64,000 nt of DNA from Mytilus edulis (taxonomy: Eukaryota > Mollusca > Bivalvia > Mytilida > Mytilidae): NCBI RefSeq assembly GCF_963676685.1, contig NC_092350.1:7305486-7369485 (forward strand). The letters are read 5' to 3'. Position numbers and translations under genes: made by a program. Under the pieces are notes generated by a model. It was not told where the DNA came from and ran no database searches. It saw only the letters and a program-made list of their open reading frames with translations. Positions 11,436 through 21,851 of the stretch are shown here, piece by piece (position 1 is the first letter of the stretch; each line of letters starts with the position of its first letter).

Positions 11436-11696
11436 TTTATTAACCTTATATAAGCATTTAGGTTATTTTGAGTATTTTGAAAAAGATATAATAAATGTGT
11501 AATAGAGCCAAAGGTCTTCATTACAAAAAAATCAGCCTGGTAAATTTAAAAACAACATGTACCGTATGTACCTGATTGGATGTTTTATTATACTTTGGTG
11601 AAAAATTGTCCTACTTTTAATTATAATTAAAATTCCATATAAGCATTTTTAAGAATGTGGCTGTTCAACATAATTTTTTCTTCTTCATATATCCAG

Positions 11697-12589
11697 GAAA
11701 TAAGAATTGTATGTGATCTATTACAAGATCTGAGGACAGTAGGACCTGGAAGAACTATATTACCAACTTCAAGGTGAGTTTACAGTAAAACAAAATGGTA
11801 ATAAACACATGTTAAATCGCTAAAATACTGAACTCCGAGGAAAATTCAAAACAGAAAGTCCCTAATCAAATGGCAAATCAAAAGAATTGACTACATATAT
11901 CATATTAAATTAATTGGTGGATTGAACCTGGTTTTATAGCGCTAAACATCTCACTTGTATGAAAATCCCAACAAATTCCATTATATTGACAACAATGCGT
12001 GAATAAAACATGATAGGTAACAATGTCAAAATAGGGGTTCAGCAGTCAACACAGTGTCACAATCTTAATCGCAACAAAAACAAACAAATATTTAATAAAG
12101 AAGCACTAAAAAGGAATATATCGATCACATTTAACAACCTCGTTCATTATGCTTGCTTATTTTTGTATTTTATTTATTTATGCCAAATAATAAATTGCTC
12201 CTGCAATTATACAATGGAAACTTGTTTATCATCATACCTTTGTTTATCATACTGTTAAAGTCTTGGCCAAATTTATTTCAATGTTTGAATTTTGAAAAGA
12301 AACATTGATGCTACTTAGCAAGATTTAATACTCTCATTTCTGAGTTATAGGTTATGTTTAATGCAAAAATTAAAATGTCATGGTAAATATGCATGAAATA
12401 TTTGCCACTGGACATTAAGCATACAACAATCAATCAATCTTATATATGTATATATGGTATGAATAATTTCTGACATATCAATAAGAATTAAATCTGTTAT
12501 TTTGTGAATTTAATTTCCATGTTTTAATTGACATTTTGTTGTTTCTCTGTAGATTAACTGCTTGGGAATTTACAAATCAACTGATATAG
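11697..12589 (+). CDS. Last two exons of an unrecognised gene
   Basis: Exon 11697-11773 follows a pyrimidine-rich tract ending TATCCAG and is closed by a consensus donor (AAG then GTGAGT). It reads in one frame only: EIRIVCDLLQDLRTVGPGR, then TILPTS. The second exon starts at 12553 after TTTCTCTGTAG. In the phase left by the first exon it reads R LTAWEFTNQLI and stops at TAG 12587-12589. The open frame, both splice signals and the phase match support a real terminal pair. Leucine spacing suggests a helix before the glycine-rich VGPGR turn. I do not recognise the protein and found no upstream exon in the window. A decayed copy lies at 33052-33890. The longer frame across 12562-12780 is out of phase with the first exon and is not preferred. 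Confidence 0.5.
11774..12552 (+). other. Intron between the two exons
   Basis: 779 bp, GTGAGT to CTGTAG. AT-rich with no embedded element that I recognise. Confidence 0.45.
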
Positions 12590-12667
12590 AAGAATTTTGC
12601 CATTTAGATGAACTTGGAAACATTATTGACAAACAATATAGTGTATTATTATTCTTGTTAAAATCAA

Positions 12668-12712
12668 CAGAAAGAGAGAGAGAGAGAAAGGATAGGAGAG
12701 AGTCAATTGTAA
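12668..12712 (+). repeat. GA-rich microsatellite in the 3' region
   Basis: AGAAAGAGAGAGAGAGAGAA followed by GGATAGGAGAGAG. The duplicate at 33968-34000 also has a GA-rich tract at the same relative place. Confidence 0.8.
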
Positions 12713-13317
12713 AGATTTATGTCTTTTTAACCAGACATGTCGATTACATTAGAATTTCAGAGACCTACAGTTCTCCCTAATTAAATGGTCATGAAGCAGT
12801 TTAATGTTAAGACTTTGATGTGACCAGCAAGAACAATCAGGCAGCCGCCATTGGTTTAAATCTCTTTTTTCGAAGATGTTTGGTTACATTAGAATAAATC
12901 TGTGTGGAATGTCAAAAAAAAGTAAAAAAATAATAATTTGTGGTATTTTGTAGTTTCATTATGCAATCTTGAATACATTTATGATTACTATTTAGAAAGA
13001 AATATAACATTAGAATGGAAATTGTATAAACATTTATTTGAGACAGAGTTTCACATTATGTCATTAAAATAATTAAATTCTTTTTCTGTGAATGAAGGAC
13101 AAACAGGGAAAACAGACAAAGCTGCTATTCGATAAATTTCAAATTGTATTTATTCACATTTGATTGATTAGTTAAAGATTAACTACAAGTATTCAGCATA
13201 GTACAAAATTAAGGATGCACTGCAAGTGTATATTATCTTTATAGTTATCATCACACTATGGATCCAATCTAGATGTACAACACTCTTTTTTATAGTGTTC
13301 TGTAAATTATCAGGAAC

Positions 13318-13950
13318 ACCAGTTGTGATGAATGGGAAGACTGGCAGGCTGAGAAATGGGTATAAGGGGAGGGAATACCCCTGCTTATCTTTTCATACTG
13401 GTTAGTTCCTTTGGTCAAGGTTTTGTACAAATGTTGTTCATATCAGATGTATACTTGTTATTTGGAGCTCTGTAAAAAAAAAAAAAAAAAAAAAATGTAA
13501 AAAAGAAAAGAAAAAAAAAAAAAAAAATTGTGAACAGAGTTCTAGATAATAACTGGGTGGTATGAAATGTGGGTTAAATATTTTCGGTATATTTTAAGTG
13601 ATTTTTTTTTTTTATGCATCTGATATTTTTTGTGTATAAAATGTTATGTTATTTTTTTATAGAATTGCTTTAGTTGCCTTCTTGACTAACATTTATTGGT
13701 GAATGGAGAGACTAGCAGGCTGAGATTGAGGCATAAGGGGAGGGATTACCCCTGCTTTTCTCTTCATACTTGTAAATTCTGTCACTGCACGGAAGGTCAA
13801 CAATTAAGAATATATAATTTTTTTTATGTATCAATGTAAGTTAGATAAGTTATATCAGATGTATATAAAGTAAGATGAAAGTATTCTTTAGAGCTCTGTA
13901 AAAAAAAAGCTTGTAAACAGAGGTCTAGATAATGCATTAAGGGGTTTGGT
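13318..13950 (+). repeat. Local duplication in the 3' flank of the two-exon gene
   Basis: Two related blocks lie at about 13318-13560 and 13690-13950. Both carry GCAGGCTGAGA, TAAGGGGAGGGA, TACCCCTGCTT and CTTCATACT, then TAGAGCTCTGTAAAAAA or a variant, then CAGAG(G/T)TCTAGATAAT. A third relative at 34440-34700 belongs to the segmental duplicate. Long A-runs sit at about 13465-13527. Confidence 0.75.
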
Positions 13951-14114
13951 TTGACATGGGGATTTCAAATTATATTTACAAGTCATCATCTACAAAAATG
14001 CATCTGATATTATTTGCCCCCAGCCCAGTTTCATGTCCCAAATATAATGACTGCAGAATAATGGCAACAGCTTAGTCAACACCCTTATTTAAAGTTTCTG
14101 ATTCACTTCCATTC

Positions 14115-14137
14115 CCAACCCCACCCCCACCCCACCC
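14115..14137 (-). other. Putative G-quadruplex motif
   Basis: On the minus strand four runs of three to five G are separated by single T residues, GGGTGGGGTGGGGGTGGGG. Short loops of this kind usually give very stable quadruplexes in vitro. Confidence 0.6.
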
Positions 14138-14139
14138 TT

Positions 14140-15000
14140 TTAATAAGTAGTTATAGATTAAGGTTTCTTATTGGGAGTAATGATTGATTGATTTTAATTA
14201 AGTGTCACAGAATTATTAAGATACTAATTTCTGTGTAACAAGATTAATCTCCAATATTTAAAGGTGCTTTTGATTAAGATTTATTAAACTAAAAAAATTA
14301 TGTTTCTTCAGCTCTGTCTTATATACTAAATGGAAATTTACCTCTATATATATATCTTCATTTTATATGCTACAAAATTGTGCCTGTTTTACAAAGGTTT
14401 ATCTAACAGAATGAAAAACCCTGTCCATGAAATTGATTAAATTGAACTTAAATTGTACATGTTATAATCACAATATGATATACAGTATTATTAATCAAGT
14501 AAAATACTGCAAGTAATAACCCTGTTTGTTCATGACAATTGAACATGTGAAATATCTGTTACAATAACACACCCATGCTTTTTCCCTATTGGGTTTTTTA
14601 ATGCAGGGTGCATGTTTTTCTATGATTTGTCATATTTTTGTCTTCTCTTTTAATAAAGACCATGCAATTACATAGAAATGTTTCTGTTTTGTTGAAAAAT
14701 TGAAAGGTCCTTATTTAGTTCCTCTTCAAAGGTACGAGTTTGTTACAAATATCTTGACCCTAGCATAATTCATCAGTTTGGATGATTGACTCTGTCCTTG
14801 AGGCAAGGTCAGAAAGAAAACTGGTATTTGCAGCTTCAATGCCAAGGACACATCATTTAGGAGAAGTACTCGTCTGTCATATTTGTTTTTCATGAACTAT
14901 TTCTGTTAATAGCTTTCTTGGTTTGAATTATCTCCCCTTGTTTTGTCCTGGGCATTATATAGTCAACTTCCTGATATACAATATGGATTTTGCTCATTGT
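14140..15000. other. Non-coding, part of the duplicated segment
   Basis: No gene. Pieces match the second copy: CCCTGTCCATGAAATTGA (14421 and 35011), TTTTTTAATGCAGGGTG (14597; TTTTTTAAAGCAGGGTG at 35283) and CTGGTATTTGC (14820 and 35542). Confidence 0.5.
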
Positions 15001-15004
15001 TGAA

Positions 15005-15122
15005 GGTTGTATAGCAACGTATACGGCTGCTAATAATCAGCCTTATTTGAACTTTGGAGCATCGATAGACTAGTTGTCTCATATGTAATCATATGTAATC
15101 ATACCACATCTTATTTTATACA
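15005..15122 (-). mobile_element. Family A fragment
   Basis: Reverse-oriented remnant: TTTTGCTCATTGTTGAAGG, then GTTGTCTCATATG and ATCATACCACATCTT. Confidence 0.6.
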
Positions 15123-15226
15123 CTGGTTGGCTGGAATCAGAATATTGATTAAGGATATGTTGATCTAGTTGATTTTGAGGTTAAAATGTTGAGGCCACAG
15201 ACCAAAAATGGAAGTGAAAGGTTTTT

Positions 15227-16385
15227 GTCGAGCCTTCGACTTTAGTCGAAAAGTGAGACTAAGCAATCCTACATTCCGTTGGCGGCGTCCACAAATATTC
15301 ACTCCATCATGTTAAAGTTTTTGAAATTTTAATAACTTTCTTAAACTATACTTGATTTCTACCAAACTTAGACAGATGATTGTTTATTGTCAAAAGCTAG
15401 TATCCAGAGGTAAATTTTGTAAAAATAAAATTCCATTTTATCTGTATTTTACTTATAAATGGACTTAGTTTTTCTGCTGGGAAACATTACATTCACTCTG
15501 TGGTTAAACTATCCTGGGTTTATACCAAACATGGACAGAAGCTTGTTTATGATCATAAGATAGTTAATCCAGAAGCAATTTTTGTAAAAAAAAATCCATT
15601 TTTTCAGTATTTTACTTTTAAATGGACTAAATGTACTGTTATACCACTGTCCCAGGTTAGGAGGAGGGTTAAGATCCTGCTTACATGTTAAACCCTGCCA
15701 CATTATTTATGTATGTGCCTGTCCCAAGTCGGGAGCCTGTAATTCAGTGGTTGTCGTTTGTTTATGTGTTACATATTTGTTTTCTCGTTTGAAATGTTTT
15801 ACATTGTCTTATCAGGGCCTTTTATAGCTGACTATGCGGTATGGGCTTTGCTCATTGCTGAAGGCCGTACGGTGACCTATAGTTGTTAATGTCTTTCATT
15901 TTGGTCTCTTGTGGACAGTTGTCTCATTGGCAATCATACCACATCTTCTTTTTTATATTAGATTTTCTGCTAGGAAACAACACTTTCACTCTGTAGTTAA
16001 AGTTTTAAAATTTTTAATAACTTTCTTATACTATTTTGGATTTGTACCAAACTTGGACAGAAGCTTGTTTATGATCATAAGATAGTTTCCAGAAGTAAAT
16101 TTTGAAGAAAAGAAAAAATCCATTTTTTCAGTATTTTACTTTAGATGGACTTAGGTTTTCTGCCAGGAAACAACGCTTTCACTATGTGGTTAAAGTTTTT
16201 AAAATTTTAATAACTTTCTTATACTATTTTGGATTTGTACCAAACTTCGACAGAAGCTTGTTTATGATCATAAGATAGTATCCAGAGGAATATTTTTATT
16301 GATTTTTTTCCTCATTTTTGTTGAGCCTGTGATTAACAGCAAAAGTAGGTGAGACACTGGGTTCCGTGGAACCCTCACAAATTTT
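15227..16385 (+). mobile_element. Element E3 with about 190-bp internal repeats
   Basis: Begins with the hairpin GTCGAGCCTTCGAC (15227-15240) and GGCGTCCACAAATATTCACT. It contains three to four diverged units of about 190 bp (TTTTAATAACTTTCTTA, GACAGAAGCTTGTTTATGAT, ATAAGATAGT, TAAATGGACTTAG, GGAAACA) and ends after GGTGAGACACTG and the perfect hairpin GGGTTCCGTGGAACCC (16359-16374). A second copy lies at 38930-39610. No coding capacity. Confidence 0.8.
15632..15957 (-). mobile_element. Family A copy inserted into E3
   Basis: Reverse-oriented family A landmarks run from CCTAACCTGGGACAGTGG (read on the minus strand) to GTGGTATGATTGCCAATGAG. It splits an E3 unit: the unit reads AAATGGACT before it and TTAGATTTTCTGCTAGGAAA after it. 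This copy shows the family's 3' end, which is the source sequence for the array at 18290. Confidence 0.8.
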
Positions 16386-16439
16386 TTGGTGAACTTCAAG
16401 GAATTTTGCTGCAATTTAATCTTTATTTGGATTAATTGG

Positions 16440-16615
16440 CTAGTGGTAGTGCATTAGAGAACCACAACCTTCGACAGGAAAACTGACAATTATAGTCAAT
16501 TAAGATAAGTCGAGTGCACTTGCCACATGCAGGGTTAGAACTTACAACCTCAGCGTTGACAGGCTAGTGATTTCAGTAGTTGAACTACTATCACTACACC
16601 ACCAAGACCTCACCT
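16440..16615 (-). mobile_element. tRNA-derived SINE-like element
   Basis: On the minus strand TTGGTGGTGTAGTGATAGTA resembles a pol III A box region, and about 50 bp on GTTGTAAGTTCTAACCCTGC resembles a B box with one or two changes from GGTTCGANNCC. The layout resembles tRNA-derived SINEs of molluscs. The B-box mismatch suggests an old copy. Confidence 0.5.
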
Positions 16616-16619
16616 AAAT

Positions 16620-17710
16620 TGGGATATATGTTATTTAATGAGAAAGATCAAATATGATGTCTTTAAGTTTAATGTCACATATACCAAAACAAACTTAAAG
16701 CAGTGCAGAAGCAGTATTGTCGCACACAGAACCTTGCTAGGAACTAAACTTGGATATGGTAAATCAATACATGGAAACCCCAAAATAATTTGTTAGTCCA
16801 CATATAAAGGGTCCTAGTAATTCATTTCTGGACTGTATCTTTGGAACATTTCACAACAATTGTGTCTATTTTTGTGGTATGATTTCAGCAATAGTTAATG
16901 TATAAGTATAAAGTGCTATTCCAAATTATTCCATATGTTTTGTTTCCCAATTATTGGAGAGCCAACACATGAAAAATCTCTGCTTAGATTACATGTAAAA
17001 GTTTGCTAATAAGTCAATTCAAGGAGAACCACAATTGGTAGGTCAGTGGTATTTGATATGCAGTTGTATAAGCATTGGCACATCTCAAGTTTATGGAGAT
17101 TATTAGGCCCTGCCCCTTCAGTTGTGGTCTATTGACTTTGAAACTTGAGCTGAATTTACATGTTTAGTGATTGTCAGTAAGGTGTCGCATCTCATTTCCA
17201 TTGCATTTTATTGGCCCAGCCCCCTCAGTCCTTTAAATTGCATAGTTTACATTTTGAAGTCGTGATTAGATCAGTTTATGATCACATTAAATTCAGAAAT
17301 TATTGCGTGCATTTATTATTGCAATTTTTTCAGTTTAGACTTAAATGCGATTTTGAGAAAAAACCTGTCTAATTCATATAAAATATTTCAAAATGCAAGT
17401 TTAAATTATTTGATTTTACAACTCTGTCCCATTTTTTCAATAATAAAAACCTCGCAATAATTTCTGAATTTACAGTAACCAATAATGCTAAGTCAATGAT
17501 ATTTAGTATGCAATTGTAATAGCATTCCCTATTATATGACCCTGCCACCCATAGTTTATTGACTTTTGCATTGTTTAGATGGTAAAGTTTGTGTTTGTCA
17601 GTTTAAAGGGAACTTACATATGAGAAGTCAATTGTATTAACTATGCAGTTGTATTGGCATTTGCAATTTTCAAAGAGGTTATTTGGCCCTGCACCTTCAG
17701 TCATGTAAAA
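16620..17710 (+). repeat. Diverged tandem repeats
   Basis: Three or four diverged units carry TATTTGATATGCAGTTGTAT or close variants and TGGCCCTGCCCCTTCAGT-like blocks, at about 17040, 17200, 17490 and 17625. The first 400 bases (16620-17030) hold nothing that I can name. Confidence 0.5.
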
Positions 17711-17966
17711 AAATGAAGATGGGGTATGATTGCCAATGAGACAACTCTCCAGTCCACAAGAGACCAAATGACACAGAAAATAACAGCTATAGGTCGCTTT
17801 ATGACCTTCAACAATGAGCAAAACTCATACCACATAGTCGGCTATAAAAGGCCCTGAAAATGACAAATGTAAAACAATAACAAGAAAACTAATGGCCTAA
17901 TTTATGTACAAAAAATGAAGGGAAGACAAATATGTAACACATCAACAAACGACAACCACTGAGTTA

Positions 17967-18244
17967 GGGAGCTACCATTTGATTTTTATGGGGGGGGGGG
18001 GGGGGGGGGGCTAGGATGAAATTTGAAAAAAATAGGCAGGACAGGAATTTTGAGTAAAAAAAAAGGCAGGATCAGACACTTGCAAAAAAAAAGTCAGGAT
18101 AAACTAAAAAAAAAGAAGGCAGGACCGAATAGAGTGAAAAATAAAAAGGCAGGACAGAGATTACAACTAAAAAAAAATGCAGGACAAAAAATGTCATCCT
18201 AGCCACCCCCCCCCCCCCCCCATAAAAATCAAATGGTAGCTCCC
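17967..18244. mobile_element. Foldback transposon with TTA target duplication
   Basis: 278 bp. The ends are perfect inverted repeats beginning GGGAGCTACCATTTGATTTT and continuing through a G run of about 21 (17990-18010) that pairs with a C run near the other end; CTAGGATGA/TCATCCTAG pair further in. TTA flanks both ends (17964-17966 and 18245-18247). A 3-bp TTA duplication suits the PIF/Harbinger group. The middle holds about six units of A-run plus GGCAGGA. Confidence 0.8.
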
Positions 18245-18289
18245 TTACAGGCGTACTTGGGACGTGCAAACATACAGAATATGGCAAAG

Positions 18290-18760
18290 TCAGACATGCT
18301 AGCACTCCTCTTAAACTGGGCTAGTGATGTATCCGTAAAACATGAACAGGATCACAACCCTCCTCCTAAACTGGGCTAGTGATGTATCCATGCAACATAT
18401 GAACAGGATCACAACCCTCCTCATAAACTGGGCCATTGGTGTATCCATGCAACATATGAATAGGATCACAACCCTCCTCATAAACTGGGCTAGTGGTGTA
18501 TCCATGCAACATATGAACAGGATCACAACCCTCCTTATAAACTGGGCTAGTGGTGTATCCATGCAACATATGAACAGGATCACAACCCTCCTCATAAACT
18601 GGGACAGTGATGTATCCATGCAACATATGAACAGGATCACACACCCCCCCCCCCCCTTAAACTGGTCTAGTGGTGTATCCGTACAACATATGAACAGGAT
18701 CACAACCCTCCTCCTAAACTGGGACAGTGGTGTATCCGTACAACATATGAACAAACTATA
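18290..18760 (+). repeat. 57-bp minisatellite at the 3' end of family A
   Basis: About eight copies of AACTGGGCTAGTGGTGTATC, CATGCAACATATGAACAGGA and TCACAACCCTCCTCAT. Because 57 is a multiple of 3, both strands stay open for 139 to about 150 codons; this is a by-product, not a gene. The unit matches the family A terminus seen at 15632-15680. Confidence 0.9.
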
Positions 18761-18765
18761 ATAAA

Positions 18766-19797
18766 CAGCTGCGCCATGAGCGCATGATACGCCCGACGTC
18801 TTGTGTGGAAGTTTTATGCAATAATCATAAATAGTTTCTGAGAAAGTTTTAAGCAATAACCATATATTGTTTTTGAGACACGGCGGGACATGTGAAACCC
18901 CCAACCCTGTTTTTTTTTTCTTCGAAAAACTAAATATTACTAAAATAAAATTTTGAATCAAAACCAAAAGTATACAGATCTTAAGATTAATATAACAAAG
19001 AAGTGTGTAAAGTTTTAAGCAATAATCATAAATTAATTTTTGAGATACGGCACGACATGTAAATAAACACCTCCCCTGTTTAACAAAATACTCAATAACT
19101 CCAAAATAAAGTTTTGAATCATCAACAAAAAGTATACAGATCTTTAGATTAATATAACAAAGAAGTGTGTAAAGTTTTAAGCAATAATCATAAATTGTTT
19201 TTGAGATACGGCACAACATGTAAAAAAAACCCTCCCCCTTTTTTACAAAATACTCAATAACTCAAAAATGAAATTTTGAATCATCACCAAAAAGTATACA
19301 GATCTTTAGATTAATTAAACAAAGACATGTGTAAAGTTTTAAGCAATAATCATAAATCTAAAATGAGATATGGTGCGACATGTAAAAAACCCTCCCCCTT
19401 TTTTACAAAATACTCAATAACTCAAAAATAAAATTTTGAATCATCACCAAAAGGTATACAGATATTAAGATTAATATAACTAAGAAGTGTTTAAAGTTTT
19501 AAGCCATAATCATGAATCGTTTTTGAGATACGGTGCGACATGTGAAAAAAAACACACCCCTGTTTTAGTTACAAAGTGCCGTAACTCAAAAAGTTTTAAT
19601 CTTATTTTCACCAAAAAGTATACAGATCATTTGACCATCATAAGAAACAACTATGTTAAGTTTCATGAAATTTGGATAAGTCGTTCTCAAGTTACGGTGC
19701 TACATGTTTACGCCGGACAGACAGACGGACAGACGGACGGACGGACACTGGACATTTGTATACCATAATACGTCCCGTCAAAATTTTGACGGGCGTA
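18766..19797 (+). mobile_element. Element E1 with about 180-bp internal repeats
   Basis: Begins near CAGCTGCGCCATGAGCGCAT and ATACGCCCG, and ends with the 20-bp palindrome CCCGTCAAAATTTTGACGGG and CGTATA, so ATACGCCCG is inverted at the two ends. In between are about five units (AAAAAGTATACAGATCTT, TAAGCAATAATCATAAAT, GAGATACGG, CGACATGT). A GGAC-rich tract lies at about 19718-19746. Recognised as a common mussel repeat; non-coding. Confidence 0.75.
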
Positions 19798-19960
19798 TAA
19801 AAATCAGTTGAAAAAGGCTTTACTCATCAGATGGATACTGAAATAAAAATACTTATCAAAGTGGACGACAGGCAGGGTACAACAACAAAAAGACACTAAG
19901 TACAGATCTTAGAGTACTAGCAGTTACTTTGTATGTTCTGCATAGTTGACGCGTTAAAAG

Positions 19961-20542
19961 ATTGCATTTCTATCTAAACATTTGCAGTATACTTAATAAC
20001 ATATGGGCGAGACAAATATCTGTGTCTACTGCAGTTTAATACTTATGATGAAAGAGATGAAATGTCTAACCAAATTTAGAAAATATGACTTTTGCTTTTT
20101 CAATATTTTACTTATAGATTTACTCAGTTTTTTGCAGTGAATATTTACACAGTATATCAATCTGAATTTTTTTTTTTTATTAAAACTCCCAATTTTTGAC
20201 CCAACATCTTAACATTTCCAAATGTTTTGATAATTTGAAGAAGGCATATGTTATAATGTCTAATTATTTCAGTTAAAGAAGATTTAAACAGATTCACTAA
20301 AACTGATTTTTGTTGTAATTTTGCAAAATATCTGACCACTTTTTGAAAAAAATGAACAGTGGCCACCCTCAGTGACACCAACAAATATTTATGTTAGAAT
20401 ATTCCTCATGTACCCTATCTTTAACTTTTCACCATAATTTTAATAGGCAAGGGGTGGAGCCACATATGAAATCTTTAAATGAGGTTAAAAAAAGGTAACA
20501 AATATCTTGAAAAAAATATGATTCATTTGTCTATCTGTTGAG
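19961..20542. other. Non-coding, nothing seen
   Basis: AT-rich with no defensible gene or repeat. Confidence 0.4.
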
Positions 20543-21686
20543 ATGAACACGGCCGACACTCGGCTAACCGAGAGATTGGTCGGTTAATCTATATTGAGTA
20601 TGCGGCTATATCGGCGGTTGGTCTGTTAATCGGGTTGGCTAAAGTCTGTTAATCAGGTGTTATCGAGACAATCATTGCAAATTCAGTATGTTTCATTGTA
20701 TAACTTTTTAAATATAGTTTTGTCATAAAAATCATTTATGTCTAACAAAACAATTCAATGTACCGAATACAGTGGTGTAATTATTTTTTTTCTAGCTTCG
20801 ATAACCGATCTATAAAATGAAAAGGCGGGTTACTCGTCAATAAATTTATACACATTTTACACACACAAAATGTACAAAAAATGGCAACTTGGTTGAATCT
20901 ACTTGCATGCAATATTTTAAACATCGAAAAAATACAGGCACTATGTTTGTTAACTATATTGATATCATTGTGTGAAAAATCTACACGAAAATCGGTATTT
21001 TGGTTACATTAATCAATTTTCATTAAAAACCTGGTCTGTTAATGGGTCGGATGTATAAAACCCGGTCTGTTAATTGGTCTGTTAAGAGTTATGAATGGCA
21101 TTAGTATAATTTGATTGCTTTATGGGGAGTTATCGGATCAAATGGGTAGGCTCCAGACAAGTGGCTAAAATATACGAAAACAACACATGAACAATGAAAC
21201 ATAAATTTAGACAATGGCAATGATAAAATTGGTTTTAAAAGGTGTAATATTTAAGTAATATTAATTTCATCCAAGAATGGTCGAATACATCATGTGGATT
21301 CTGTTTCGTTGTTATGATGATAACACCAATTTGTCATCTGCATTGGTAACAAGTATATAAATCAGAGATAAACGTCGTAATGTAACTAAACATCAGTAAG
21401 TAAAATCTATTGGGATGCATAAATATATAATAGAGAAAAAGTAATGAAAAAAATAAATAAAATGCAGAGAAAAGTGACATAACAATTTAAAGAATACAGA
21501 AATAAACAACACTCCCGATCCGTATCCTCATGGTATATACGAGAATCTGGATAGAGACGCAGAATATAGAATAGTAGGTAAAATAGATAGAGAGTGATGC
21601 ATTGCTAAGAAAAGGGAGAAAAAAATAAGAATACAGACATGAAGCAACTTTTCGTTATTTAGACCCTCGAAGATGATTGTTCAATA

Positions 21687-21851
21687 CAGTGGCGGATCCA
21701 GAACTTTTCCTAAGGGGGGGGCCCGCTGACTGACCTAAAAGGGGGGGGGGGGCTCCAGTCATGCTTCAATGATTCCCTATATAATCAACCAAATTTTTCC
21801 CACGAAAGGGGGGCCGGGCCCCCCAGGCCCCCCCCCCTGGATCCGCCTATG
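21687..21851 (+). mobile_element. Small TIR element, CAGTGGCGGATCCAG family
   Basis: Starts CAGTGGCGGATCCAGAACTT and ends CTGGATCCGCCTATG. CAATA flanks both ends (21682-21686 and 21852-21856). The inside is G-run, ATTCCCTATATAATCAACCA, then C-run. A full copy in reverse lies at 40486-40617. Confidence 0.75.

Larger units (their letters stand above)
17715..19960 (+). mobile_element. Family A copy split by two nested elements
   Basis: Family A starts at GATGGGGTATGATTGCCAAT and runs to CAACCACTGAGTTA. It is interrupted at 17967-18244 and resumes with CAGGCGTACTTGGGACGTG. Its tail then expands into a 57-bp array (18290-18760), it is interrupted again at about 18766-19797, and it resumes as AAAATCAGTTGAAAAAGGCT to about 19960. 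The rejoined order agrees with my memory of the intact family. Confidence 0.7.

Noticed and set aside
12562..12780. 72-codon frame overlapping the second exon
   Set aside because: It is out of phase with the upstream exon, has no ATG at its start and runs into a GA microsatellite; the short in-phase reading to TAG 12587 is preserved in the duplicate.
16440..16615. Functional tRNA gene
   Set aside because: Only box-like motifs remain; no cloverleaf, and the B box has mismatches, so it is called a SINE remnant.
18311..19219. 302-codon open frame on the minus strand
   Set aside because: It crosses the 57-bp array and element E1; the frame is open only because the period is a multiple of three, and the peptide is the repeat itself.
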